A stretch of 64,000 nucleotides of DNA from Myxococcales bacterium UBA1660 (GTDB lineage: Bacteria; Myxococcota_A; Polyangia; Polyangiales; Houyiibacteriaceae). The notes beneath the pieces were generated by a model. It saw only the letters and a program-made list of their open reading frames with translations, was not told the DNA's origin and did not search any database. Shown here piece by piece: positions 8,023-16,475 of the stretch; within the stretch, counting starts at the first letter, position 1, and the number at the start of each line of letters is the position of its first letter. The stretch covers positions 27,671 to 91,670 of the forward strand of contig DCLA01000042.1 of NCBI GenBank assembly GCA_002320815.1, in the 5' to 3' direction. The position numbers and the translations under genes were made by a program.

Positions 8023-8737
8023 GGTCCGCGTTCTCCGCCGTGGGCGGGTCGTCGAGGATGATCTCGTCGTCGGGGTTCCGCGCGGCGAAGCTCAGCCAGG
8101 AGCGGGTCCCCTCGCGGTCGGAGTGCTCGAGGAGCGCGGCCTCTTCCGGCGACACCGCCAGGGTCACCTGCCGGGCCGCCCGCGTCGCGCCGTCACGCTC
8201 GACCATGGTGACCTCGTCGGAGAGGACCAGGACGTTCTGGGCGAGCACCACGGTCTTGTAGGGGACCTGCTCGAAGTTGTCCCGGGGGCGCTGGGTGGGT
8301 CCGGTGTAGAACACGTCGACCCGGTCGCCGCGGCTCATCATCTGATAGAAGCTGCGGTACCCGGTGTAGATGGTCACCGCCCGGGTCCCCGGCTCCAGGA
8401 GCTCGGAGGGCGTCCCGATCTCTTGCGCGTTGGCGCGCAGGTCGGTCCACCGCAGGGCCTGGCCGGCCCGGAGCGTGTGCCGGGCGGGGATGCCGAAGAT
8501 CTTGTTGATGTCCTCGAGCAGCACGTGCCGCGCCTCGACCTGGGCCGGTGGCAGGTCGAGCCGCTCCACGTGGGGCGGCGCGAGCTGGGTCCCTTCGGCG
8601 ACCTCCTGGGCGATGATGACCACCGACACGAGGTAGCCGCCCGTCACCTGATCCGTGTAGCGCTGCTTCCGGATCATGAAGAGCACCGCGCCGAGGACGG
8701 CGATGGCCACGGCGGCCAAGAGGGTGGTCCGGCTCAT
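7943..8737 (-). CDS. CpaB-like Flp/Tad pilus assembly protein
   Basis: 264 residues: N-terminal membrane anchor (TTLLAAVAIAVLGAVLFMI), then an SAF-type domain (about residues 38-105, with GTQLAPPHVERLDLP and LRAGQALRWTDL) and the RcpC/CpaB domain ending in VTLAVSPEEAALLEHSDREG. In Tad systems CpaB is a periplasmic partner of the CpaC secretin. No other tad/cpa gene lies within this window, so it is either an isolated member or belongs to a dispersed system. The Pro/Arg-rich tail overlaps the PAP2 gene on the other strand. Confidence 0.85.
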   Translation of the reverse strand: MSRTTLLAAVAIAVLGAVLFMIRKQRYTDQVTGGYLVSVVIIAQEVAEGTQLAPPHVERLDLPPAQVEARHVLLEDINKIFGIPARHTLRAGQALRWTDLRANAQEIGTPSELLEPGTRAVTIYTGYRSFYQMMSRGDRVDVFYTGPTQRPRDNFEQVPYKTVVLAQNVLVLSDEVTMVERDGATRAARQVTLAVSPEEAALLEHSDREGTRSWLSFAARNPDDEIILDDPPTAENADLIEAAVRPPRRTRTPPSGPRPIEQIL

Positions 8738-8804
8738 CGGCCGCAGCTTAACGAGAAGCGGCGCCCTGGAAAAGGGGGCGCCGCGTCTCGGACGAGATTG
8801 GGGC

Positions 8805-9983
8805 TCAGTCCTTGCGGTACATGGTCACCACGCAGGCGCCGCCGAGGCCCAGGTTGTGCTGCAGGGCGATCGTGGCGCCCTCGACCTGGCGCTGGTCCCC
8901 CTGGCCCCGGAGCTGCCACACCAGCTCGGTGCACTGGGCCAGACCGGTCGCGCCGAGGGGGTGGCCCTTGGAGAGCAGTCCGCCGGACGGGTTGGTCACG
9001 AATTTTCCGCCGAACGTGTTGTCTCCGTCCCAGATGAACTGCTCCGCGCCGCCCTCGGGGCAGAGCCCCAGCCCCTCGTAGGTGAGGAGCTCGTTGGCGG
9101 TGAAGCAGTCGTGGAGCTCGATCACGTCCACGTCCTGCGGGCCCACGCCGGCCTGCTCGTAGACCTGGGCCGCGGCCTTCTTGGTCATGTCGTAGCCGAC
9201 GACCTTCATCATCGACTTCTCCTCGAAGGTGGAGGGGAAGTCGGTGGTCATGGCCTGGGCGGCGATGTACACGGCACCCTCCTTGCCGTGCTTCTTGGCG
9301 AACTCGTCGGAGCAGAGGATGGCCGCGGCCGCGCCGCAGGTGGGCGGGCAGCACTGGTAGCGGGTGAGCGGATCGAAGACCTCGGGGCTGGCGAGGATCT
9401 CTTCGACGGTGAGCTCCTCCTTGAAGAGCGCGTAGGGGTTCTTAGCCGCGTGCTTGCGGGCCTTCTCGCTGATCTTGGCGAAGGTCTCGCGCTTGGTGCC
9501 GTGCTTCCAGCGGTACTCGCGGCCGGCGCCGCCGAACATCTGGGCCGCGGGCGGCGCGGGCGCGAAGCCCTGCAGCTCGTTCATCTGCCCGGCGTGCCAC
9601 TCGAGCGGGTTGGCCCGGTCGTCCCACTTCGCGCCGAGGGCGCCCTTCTCCATCTTCTCGAAGCCCAGCGCCAGGACGCACTCGGCCATCCCGCCGGCGA
9701 TCGCCTGGCGCGCGAGCATCAGCGCGGTCGACCCGGTGGAGCAGTTGTTGTTCACGTTGAAGACCGGGATGCCGGTCTGGCCCATCTCGTAGACCGCCCG
9801 CTGCCCGCAGGTGGAGTCGCCGTAGACGTAGCCCACGTAGGCCTGCTGGACCTCGGTGAAGGGGACGCCGGCGTCGTCGAACGCCGCCTTCATCGCCTTC
9901 TTGCTCATCTCCGGGTAGTCGTCGCTCTTCCCGGGCTTCTGGAACGGGACCATGCCGACCCCGATGACGTTCACTCTGCGCAT
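8805..9983 (-). CDS. SCPx-type thiolase (lipid-transfer protein/acetyl-CoA acyltransferase)
   Basis: 392 residues. Active-site Cys in NNNCSTGSTAL near residue 82, IELHDCFTANE (His/Cys, SCPx style), GHPLGATG and NLGLGGACVV at the C-terminus place it in the SCP2/SCPx thiolase branch, which cleaves 3-ketoacyl-CoA, in animals mainly branched-chain and sterol side-chain substrates. It follows the multifunctional SDR/hydratase gene by 29 bp on the same strand, so hydration, oxidation and thiolysis are encoded together. It lacks its own SCP2 domain; two such domains are on the partner protein instead. Confidence 0.9.
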   Translation of the reverse strand: MRRVNVIGVGMVPFQKPGKSDDYPEMSKKAMKAAFDDAGVPFTEVQQAYVGYVYGDSTCGQRAVYEMGQTGIPVFNVNNNCSTGSTALMLARQAIAGGMAECVLALGFEKMEKGALGAKWDDRANPLEWHAGQMNELQGFAPAPPAAQMFGGAGREYRWKHGTKRETFAKISEKARKHAAKNPYALFKEELTVEEILASPEVFDPLTRYQCCPPTCGAAAAILCSDEFAKKHGKEGAVYIAAQAMTTDFPSTFEEKSMMKVVGYDMTKKAAAQVYEQAGVGPQDVDVIELHDCFTANELLTYEGLGLCPEGGAEQFIWDGDNTFGGKFVTNPSGGLLSKGHPLGATGLAQCTELVWQLRGQGDQRQVEGATIALQHNLGLGGACVVTMYRKD

Positions 9984-10012
9984 GTGATGTTCTCCTGTGG
10001 TTCGGGTCGGGT

Positions 10013-12601
10013 TCAGGCTCGGAGCCAGTCGAGGGATCGAGCCCCGGCGAGGTCGCCGTCGACGCGGAGCTTCCCGTGTTGGAAGAGGTCCGCGGCGTCG
10101 GCGTCGCCCTTGGCCAGGGCGGCCAGGGTGGCGTCGTCGAGGGTCAGGGTGGTGTCGGCGCCGTCGTAGGTGCCGGCCTTCACCGAGCCCTCACCGAGGT
10201 CGACGAGCCAGGCGCCGTCGGGATCGGTGACCCGGACCTGCACCTTGCCCGCGCCGCCGCCCTTCACCGTGAGCGCGTCGAAGAGCGTCGGCGCGAAGGC
10301 TGCCCTCGCGGGCGCCGCGTCGGTCGTCGGCGCGGCGAGCTCGGTGGGCGGCACCGCGCTGCCGTCGCCCCGGGCGTCCATGGCCTGCTTCACGTGCTTC
10401 TCTTCCACCTTCTGGAGGAAGGAGAGCTTCTGGCTGGCCATGATGTCGCCGCCGATCTTCAGGTCCCCACCGAAGTAGAGCTTCTGGGGGTCCGCTTTGC
10501 CCGTGCACATCGCCAGGAAGTTCGCGTCGGTGAGCTCCAGGGTGCAGTCGGGCTTGGCCGTCTCACCCTCGGCGACCCGGGCGCTCTTGCAGTCCACGGT
10601 CCACACCGAGGCGGGCTCGCTCAGGTCGAAGCGGAAGACCTTGTCGACCTTCTTGGTGTCCGCCTCGTGCTCGGTCATCCAGAGCCCGATGGCGTGGAAG
10701 ATGTCCGCGCTGATGGGTCCGCTCGGCGCGCTCGGGGCCTCCGCCGGGACGCTCGTCGCGGTGCCCTTCGCGGCCTTGGGCTTGGGCTTCTTGGCGGGGA
10801 TGGTCTCGTAGAGCTCGATGGCGGCGTTGGAGAGGACCACCTCGTCGCGCTCCTTCACCTTGGTCCGGAAGACGATCCGCTGGCCGTCCTTCCAGGCCTC
10901 GGTCACCAGCGTCTCCCCGGGGAAGACGCTCTTGGCGAAGCGGCAGTCGATGCTCTTGAAGTAGCGCGGGTCCCCGTCGGGCGCGAGGGCGCCGAGGACC
11001 TGCCGGGTCGCGAAGCCGAAGGTGCAGAGCCCGTGGAGGATGGGGCGGTCGAACTTCATCGCCTTGGCGAAGTCGGGGTCCGCGTGGAGCGGGTTCCAGT
11101 CGCCGCTGAGCCGGTAGAGGAGGGCCTGGTTGGGATCGGTCTTCTCCTCGATGACCGCATCGGGTGTCCGGTCGGGCACCGGGTTCTTGTCGGCGCTCGG
11201 GCCCCGGTCGCCGCCCCAGCCGCCGGCGCCGCGGACGAAGGTGGTCAGCTCGTTGGTGATGAGCAGGTCGCCGTCCTCGTCGTAGCTGCGGATTTCGGTG
11301 ACCACGAGGGCGCCCTTGCCCTTGTCGAAGATGTCCTTGATGCGCGCCTCGTGGCGCAGCGTCGCGCTCTTCGGGAGCGGGCGCTCGAGGGTCATCTTCT
11401 GCTCGCCGTGGAGCACGCGGTCGAGACCGTAGTGGAGCCCGGGGGCCTGGATGCCGCGCTTGCCGAGGTCGAGGACCAGGTTCACCGCGGGGATCACCGC
11501 GTAGGAGGGGATGGCCTTGAAGCCCGCGCGGGACATCTCGTAGACCAGGTCGAGCTCGCCGGCGCCGTCCTTGGCCGCGCCAACGCCGAGGGCGTAGAGG
11601 GCCAGGTCGCGCTCGGTGTAGCTCGAGGTATGGGCCGGGAACTCGTAGCCGAGGGCCTCGTCGACATCGATCCACTCGTTGCCGCCCTTGGACCCGCCGC
11701 GCTCCAGGTTGGCCATCACCGGCTGCATCGACTGGGCGATGTTCTCCGGATGCTCGGTGTGGTCGGGCTCCATCCCGGCGATGGCATCCCAGCTCGAGCG
11801 GACGTCCTCGGGGCTGACGGCCCGACCGACGCGGAAGGTCTTGCCCCGCGAACGCTCCCAGCGGAGCCCGGCGAAGTGACCGCCGCCGACCTCGTAGAGC
11901 CCGCCGCTGGCCTCGCAGTCCTCGTGGGCCAGCCAGGCGACCAGGGGCGAGACGTACTCGGGCTTCAGCGCGTCGAGCAGGTTCTGGGGGAGCACCGTCT
12001 CGGTCATCCGCGATCCGGCGATGGGCGCGATGGTGTTCACGTGGATGCCGCGCTTGCGGCCCTCGATGGCCAGGGTCTGCCCGAACCCATGGAGGCCCAG
12101 CTTGGCCATCGCGTAGTTCGCCTGGCCGAAGTTGCCATAGATGCCGGCGGCCGACGCGGTCATCACCACGCGCCCGTAGCCGGCCTCGCGCATGTGCGGC
12201 CAGGCCGCGTGGGTCACCGCGAAGCTCCCCTTCACGTGGACCTGGTAGACCAGGTCCCAGTCGGCCTCGGTCATCTTGTGGAAGCTGACGTCCCGCAGGA
12301 TGCCGGCGTTGTTCACCACCACGTCGATGCGGCCCCAGGTGTCCATCGCCGTCTGTACGATCTTGGTGCCGTCGGTCACCGAGTCGTAGTTGGCCACCGC
12401 CTCGCCGCCGGCGTCCTGGATCTCCTTCACCACCACGTCGGCGGCCTTGGCGCTACCGCCGCCGCCGTGGATGTCCCCGCCGAGGTCGTTGACCACCACC
12501 TTGGCGCCGCGACTGGCGAAGAGCAGCGCGTGCGCGCGCCCCAGTCCGTTGCCGGCCCCCGTGACGACCACCACGCGGTCGTCGAAGCGTAGCTCGCTCA
12601 T
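10013..12601 (-). CDS. Peroxisomal MFE-2-like fusion: SDR dehydrogenase, MaoC hydratase, two SCP2 domains
   Basis: 862 residues from the ATG after GGAGAGG (an ATG 40 codons earlier is unlikely). Order: (3R)-hydroxyacyl-CoA dehydrogenase SDR at about 1-300 with TGAGNGLGRAHAL and catalytic S...YAMAK; hydratase-2/MaoC double hot-dog about 310-600 with LSGDWNPLHADPDFA near 497; SCP2 sterol-carrier domain about 627-737; a second, diverged SCP2 domain about 755-862 ending FQHGKLRVDGD. Human HSD17B4 has the same order with one SCP2. The enzyme should convert trans-2-enoyl-CoA to 3-ketoacyl-CoA, the neighbouring thiolase finishing the cycle. Fatty, branched-chain or sterol-derived substrates are all possible. 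Confidence 0.92.
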   Translation of the reverse strand: MSELRFDDRVVVVTGAGNGLGRAHALLFASRGAKVVVNDLGGDIHGGGGSAKAADVVVKEIQDAGGEAVANYDSVTDGTKIVQTAMDTWGRIDVVVNNAGILRDVSFHKMTEADWDLVYQVHVKGSFAVTHAAWPHMREAGYGRVVMTASAAGIYGNFGQANYAMAKLGLHGFGQTLAIEGRKRGIHVNTIAPIAGSRMTETVLPQNLLDALKPEYVSPLVAWLAHEDCEASGGLYEVGGGHFAGLRWERSRGKTFRVGRAVSPEDVRSSWDAIAGMEPDHTEHPENIAQSMQPVMANLERGGSKGGNEWIDVDEALGYEFPAHTSSYTERDLALYALGVGAAKDGAGELDLVYEMSRAGFKAIPSYAVIPAVNLVLDLGKRGIQAPGLHYGLDRVLHGEQKMTLERPLPKSATLRHEARIKDIFDKGKGALVVTEIRSYDEDGDLLITNELTTFVRGAGGWGGDRGPSADKNPVPDRTPDAVIEEKTDPNQALLYRLSGDWNPLHADPDFAKAMKFDRPILHGLCTFGFATRQVLGALAPDGDPRYFKSIDCRFAKSVFPGETLVTEAWKDGQRIVFRTKVKERDEVVLSNAAIELYETIPAKKPKPKAAKGTATSVPAEAPSAPSGPISADIFHAIGLWMTEHEADTKKVDKVFRFDLSEPASVWTVDCKSARVAEGETAKPDCTLELTDANFLAMCTGKADPQKLYFGGDLKIGGDIMASQKLSFLQKVEEKHVKQAMDARGDGSAVPPTELAAPTTDAAPARAAFAPTLFDALTVKGGGAGKVQVRVTDPDGAWLVDLGEGSVKAGTYDGADTTLTLDDATLAALAKGDADAADLFQHGKLRVDGDLAGARSLDWLRA

Positions 12602-12727
12602 CGTCGCACCTCTCCGGGTCCCCGAGACCCACTCCGCCGGGGATCCCGGCGACACACCCGTCGAGCCCGCGTTTCCGCGCCCGACGGATCCGGGATCGCA
12701 CGGGCTACGACGCGCGGTCAACGGAAA

Positions 12728-14038
12728 ATGAATGACGACTCAGTCGGCGCCGAGCTCGCGATGGACGTTGCGCTCCGCCGTCGATGGCCCACAATCCCCT
12801 CCGTGAGCAGTTCTCTGCAGGTCGCCCTCGAGGCGCCCGAGCGGCTCGCGGCGCTGGCCGAGACGGGGCTCCTGGATGGGCCCCAGCAGGCGGCGCTCGA
12901 CCGCTACGTGCGTCTGGTCCGCAACGCGCTCGGAGCCCCGGTGGGGCTGGTGTCGCTCGTCGACGACCACCGGCAGTTCTTCAGCAGCGCCGAGGGGCTC
13001 CCCGAGCCCTGGGCGACGCAGCGGGAGACGCCCCTGAGCCACTCCTTCTGCAAGCACGTCGTGGCCGACCAGCAGGAGCTGGTGGTCGACGACGCGCCGA
13101 ACCACCCGGTGGTGAAGGCCAACCTGGCCATCCCGGACCTCGGCGTGCAGGCCTACGCCGGCGTGCCCATCCGCACCGCGGACGGCCTCGTGCTCGGCAG
13201 CTTCTGCGCCATCGACGTGGAGCCCCGCGAGTGGACCGAGCGCGAGCTGGTGATCCTCCGCGACCTCGCCGAGGGTGTGGGCGAGGTGATGGACCTCCTC
13301 CGCCGCGCCCGGCGCGCCGAAGCCTCGGAGTCCAGCCTCGCGGCCCTCAACGCGCGCCTGGTCGCCGACGACGAGGATCGCTCGATGGCCACCCGGGCCG
13401 CCGTCCACGACCTCCGCGCACCCCTGTCGGTGATGTTGCTCGGCGTCACCAACCTCCTGGGCCACGACGCCTCGCGTTCATTCCCCGAGATCGGGAAGCT
13501 CCTCGGCATGATGAAGCGCAACGTGGACCACGCGGCGTCCCTCGTGTCGTCCATGCATGACATCACCCGACTCGCCCACGGGGATGTGGCCGATGGTCCG
13601 CTGGACGTGAACGCGATCCTCCAGGAGGTGTGCGACGATCTTCGGCCGCCGGCGCACATCACGCTGCACCCACCGGCGATGAAGGGCCGGGTCGACGTCT
13701 GCGGCGACACCACGGCCCTTCGGCGGTGCCTCGAGAATCTACTCAGCAACGCCTACCGCTTCGCGGAGAGCCAGGTCGACGTCGACCTCCGCGTCGACGA
13801 CGAGGATGTGACCATCACCGTCGAAGACGACGGCTCCGGCCTCCCCGACCTCACCGCCTACCGCCGCGTCTGGCAGCCCAACGTTCGCTTCCACATCGAC
13901 GAGGGCCGCTCCGGCAGCGGGCTGGGCCTCTCCATCGTCAAAGAGATCATCGAGCGCTTCGACGGTCACGTGCGAGCCCGCCCGAGCAAGGCTCTCGGCG
14001 GGGCGAAGTTCAGTCTTCGCCTCCCCATCGTGACGTAG
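12728..14038 (+). CDS. GAF-domain cytosolic sensor histidine kinase
   Basis: 436 residues, no membrane segment. A GAF domain spans about residues 40-195 (ALGAPVGLVSLVDDHRQFF, ending GSFCAIDVEPREW), a HisKA region has VHDLRAPLSVM (phospho-His about 226), and the HATPase has ENLLSNAYRF, EDDGSGLP and GSGLGLSIV. No response regulator is adjacent. Transcribed away from the beta-oxidation operon across 126 bp. The start is uncertain: ATG at 12761 or GTG at 12803 would give a more typical N-terminus. Confidence 0.9.
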   Translation: MNDDSVGAELAMDVALRRRWPTIPSVSSSLQVALEAPERLAALAETGLLDGPQQAALDRYVRLVRNALGAPVGLVSLVDDHRQFFSSAEGLPEPWATQRETPLSHSFCKHVVADQQELVVDDAPNHPVVKANLAIPDLGVQAYAGVPIRTADGLVLGSFCAIDVEPREWTERELVILRDLAEGVGEVMDLLRRARRAEASESSLAALNARLVADDEDRSMATRAAVHDLRAPLSVMLLGVTNLLGHDASRSFPEIGKLLGMMKRNVDHAASLVSSMHDITRLAHGDVADGPLDVNAILQEVCDDLRPPAHITLHPPAMKGRVDVCGDTTALRRCLENLLSNAYRFAESQVDVDLRVDDEDVTITVEDDGSGLPDLTAYRRVWQPNVRFHIDEGRSGSGLGLSIVKEIIERFDGHVRARPSKALGGAKFSLRLPIVT

Positions 14039-14053
14039 CGGCGCGGCAGCGGG

Positions 14054-14971
14054 CTACTCGAGGACCAGGCGGGTCACGGCGATGGCGCCCACCTCGCCGT
14101 CCTCGATCTCCACACCGCCGCCGAGCTGCACTCGGAAGCGTCGCGCCACCTGCACGTGGAGCTGACCGATGGCCGCCCCGTGGCGGCGGCCATCGCGCCC
14201 GAACCCGGCGTTGCCCTCGACGCCCAGGGTGAGGGCCTCGTTCACGTCGACGAAGGCGCTGGGGTTCACCAGCGCCTCGACGTGCCCGTCCTGGGCGGCG
14301 ATCCCTCGCGCGCCCACCATGGCGAAGAGGGCCAGGCGGCCGAACCGACCGCCGAGCAGATAGAGCCCCGTCAGCTCGACGTCGCCGGAGTCGAGGAAGC
14401 CCTCGACGATCACCTGCGCTCCGTGCGCGAAGCGAAGGTTGGGGGAGGGCGCCGTCCACTGCAGCGCGCCCTTGAGCGCGTGAACCTCCCGATCGTGCAT
14501 GGGCAGCTCGAGCTCCACCGCCCAGCCGTCGGCGAAGGCCCACTCGACCTCCGGCGCCCAGGTCGTCGACTGCCACTGCCCCCGGCGAGGTCGCATCGTG
14601 ATCAGCACGTTGGTCTCCAGCTCGCCGGCGCGGGCCCCGAGACCCCGCACCAGATCGAAGCTCATGGGCTCCGGCAGGTGGGGCGCGCTCCCAGGGAAGA
14701 GACCCGGAGTCCGTGGGTCGCTCTCGCCCTCGTCCACGAACCCGTCCCGGTCGGTGTCCTCCTCGCCGTCGGGCACGCCGTCCTCGTCCGTATCGGCCCG
14801 GAGGGGGCGGGTCCCGGTCCGGCGCTCGAGCTCGTCGGAGAGCCCGTCGCCGTCGCTGTCCCGCGGCTCCGGGGCGGTCTCCGGGGGCGGGTCGTAGGCG
14901 GGCGGCGGGTCCTGAGCCAGAGTGAGGGAGGGAACCACCAGGGCGGCGAGCGCCGCGAGGAGTCTGGGCAT
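14054..14971 (-). CDS. Outer-membrane beta-barrel protein with TSP3 calcium-binding repeats
   Basis: 305 residues. Signal peptide MPRLLAALAALVVPSLTLAQ, then thrombospondin type 3-like acidic loops (DSDGDGLSDELE, DTDEDGVPDGEED, DRDGFVDEGESD) at about residues 35-80, then about 220 residues of alternating beta strands ending VTRLVLE, which looks like a barrel with a C-terminal strand. It likely sits in the outer membrane with a Ca-binding periplasmic or surface region. AGGAA precedes the start by 9 bases; a sigma-54-like element lies just upstream and the divergent operon encodes an NtrC-type regulator. Confidence 0.7.
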   Translation of the reverse strand: MPRLLAALAALVVPSLTLAQDPPPAYDPPPETAPEPRDSDGDGLSDELERRTGTRPLRADTDEDGVPDGEEDTDRDGFVDEGESDPRTPGLFPGSAPHLPEPMSFDLVRGLGARAGELETNVLITMRPRRGQWQSTTWAPEVEWAFADGWAVELELPMHDREVHALKGALQWTAPSPNLRFAHGAQVIVEGFLDSGDVELTGLYLLGGRFGRLALFAMVGARGIAAQDGHVEALVNPSAFVDVNEALTLGVEGNAGFGRDGRRHGAAIGQLHVQVARRFRVQLGGGVEIEDGEVGAIAVTRLVLE

Positions 14972-14991
14972 TTGCACGGTTCCTGCCTGTT

Positions 14992-15007
14992 TGCAGCGGG
15001 CGTGCCG
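14992..15007 (-). promoter_or_regulatory. Sigma-54-like -24/-12 element
   Basis: On the minus strand CGGCACGCCCGCTGCA matches TGGCACG-N4-TTGCA with two mismatches and keeps GG-N10-GC. It would start transcription near 14981, only about 10 bases ahead of the TSP3-protein ATG, which would cut off most of the AGGAA site; that is the main argument against it. Confidence 0.45.
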
Positions 15008-15047
15008 CCCCAAACTCCGTTCTTTCGGCCCTGACCCTCTCCCCGCC

Positions 15048-15080
15048 GTTGCAAAGCGCAACGCTCGTCGAACCTTGCAA
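15048..15080. promoter_or_regulatory. Possible activator sites, paired TTGCAA
   Basis: GTTGCAAAGCGCAAC (15048-15062, an imperfect dyad) and a second TTGCAA at 15075-15080 lie about 70-100 bp upstream of the predicted sigma-54 start, where NtrC-type proteins bind. The second overlaps the presumed kinase start codon. Assignment to the adjacent regulator is inference. Confidence 0.3.
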
Positions 15081-16475
15081 CACCTCGCCCTCGCCACCCG
15101 CCTCTGGATCGCCTCCGCCGTGGTGGCCGCTGCCCTCCTCGGGTTGAGCGGCGCCTGGCAGCTCGCCGCCGAGCGCCACGATCTGGACAACGCCGTGGAG
15201 CGGGAGCTGCGCATGCTCGGCCGCGCGCTCCAGGTCTCCTTCGAGAACGCGCTGCGAGATGGTCAGGACGACGACATCGCCGAGACCCTCACGGCTCTCG
15301 AGCGGATCGACCCCGACGTGGACGTGGTGGTGCTCGACGCGGGCCGCCACGTCCTCGCGAGCTCGACGGGCGCGGATGTTGCGGCCGCGCGCGGCGTCAC
15401 GCTCGGTCATCGGTTCGTAGGCGGCACCGCCGAACTCTGCCTCCCCTTCGCCGACGAGACTCTGCGTTTGGTGCTCCGGCGCCCGACCCGGGACGTCGAG
15501 CGCGATCTCGCCGCCACCCGCCGCCGGCTCGCGGGCGCGGCCGTCGCCTGCCTCGCGGTGCTCCTCCTGACCACCGTGGTCGCGACCCGGCAGTGGGTCG
15601 CCGCCCCCCTCGGTCGCCTGGTGGCCCACATGCGCCGGGTGCGCGGTGGCGACCTCCGGGTCGCCCCCGACCCTTCGCTCCGCCGCGACGCGGTGGGGGA
15701 GACCTTGGCGGAGTTCGAGACCCTGGTCGGTGAGCTCGCCGCCGCCCGCGAGCGCATCGACGCCGAGGTGGAGGCGCGCCGGGTCGTGGAGCGAGCGGTG
15801 CGCGAGATGGACAAGCTCGCGACGGTCGGCCAGCTCGCGGCCGGGCTGGCCCACGAGATCGGTTCGCCGCTCCAGGTGCTGGAAGGACGCCTGGCCTCCC
15901 TCGAGCGCCGCGCCGACGACCCCGCCGAGACCCGGCGACTCGCGGGCATCGCCCGGGAGCAGGCGGCGCGCATCACCCGCATCGTAGCGCGGCTCTCGGA
16001 CCTCGCGCGGCGTCCGCCCACGCCGGGGCCAGTCGAAGCCGCGGGCCCCGTGGAGTCCATCCTGGCCCTGCTCGGTCCGGAGGCGCGGCGGCGCGGCGTC
16101 GACCTGCGCAGCGACCTCGCCGCCGTGCCCCGAGTACGCGCCGACACCGACACGCTCCAGCAGGTGGCCCTGAACCTCCTCCAGAACGCCCTCGAGGCGA
16201 CCCCGGCGGGTGGCGCGATCGAGCTGCGGCTCTCGGCCACCGACCGCCAGCTCGTGCTCGAGGTCGAGGACGACGGCAAGGGCATGACCGCGGCCGACCG
16301 GGAGCGCGCCCTGGAACCCTTTTTCACCACCCGACCCGAGGGGATGGGCCTGGGCCTCGCGGTGGTTCGCTCCATCGTCGCGGACCTCGGTGGCGCGATG
16401 GACATACGGAGCCACCCCGGGCAGGGCAGCTGCTTTCGGGTCTCGCTCCCCCTGGCAGACGAGGAGGCCTCATGA
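15075..16475 (+). CDS. Transmembrane sensor histidine kinase (HAMP-HisKA-HATPase)
   Basis: About 466 residues. TM1 (LWIASAVVAAALLGLSG) and TM2 (LAGAAVACLAVLLLTTVVA, about residue 155-175) flank a roughly 125-residue periplasmic sensor; HAMP follows (PLGRLVAHMRRVRGGDL), then HisKA with LAAGLAHEIGSPLQ (His about 260) and HATPase motifs NLLQNALEATP, EDDGKGMT, GMGLGLAVV. No ATG fits: the frame has no start between the divergent gene and TM1 except TTG at 15075 (LQHLALATRLW), chosen here but uncertain. It overlaps the response regulator by ATGA. This layout is that of NtrB/ZraS-like partners of NtrC-type regulators. Confidence 0.87.
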   Translation: MQHLALATRLWIASAVVAAALLGLSGAWQLAAERHDLDNAVERELRMLGRALQVSFENALRDGQDDDIAETLTALERIDPDVDVVVLDAGRHVLASSTGADVAAARGVTLGHRFVGGTAELCLPFADETLRLVLRRPTRDVERDLAATRRRLAGAAVACLAVLLLTTVVATRQWVAAPLGRLVAHMRRVRGGDLRVAPDPSLRRDAVGETLAEFETLVGELAAARERIDAEVEARRVVERAVREMDKLATVGQLAAGLAHEIGSPLQVLEGRLASLERRADDPAETRRLAGIAREQAARITRIVARLSDLARRPPTPGPVEAAGPVESILALLGPEARRRGVDLRSDLAAVPRVRADTDTLQQVALNLLQNALEATPAGGAIELRLSATDRQLVLEVEDDGKGMTAADRERALEPFFTTRPEGMGLGLAVVRSIVADLGGAMDIRSHPGQGSCFRVSLPLADEEAS

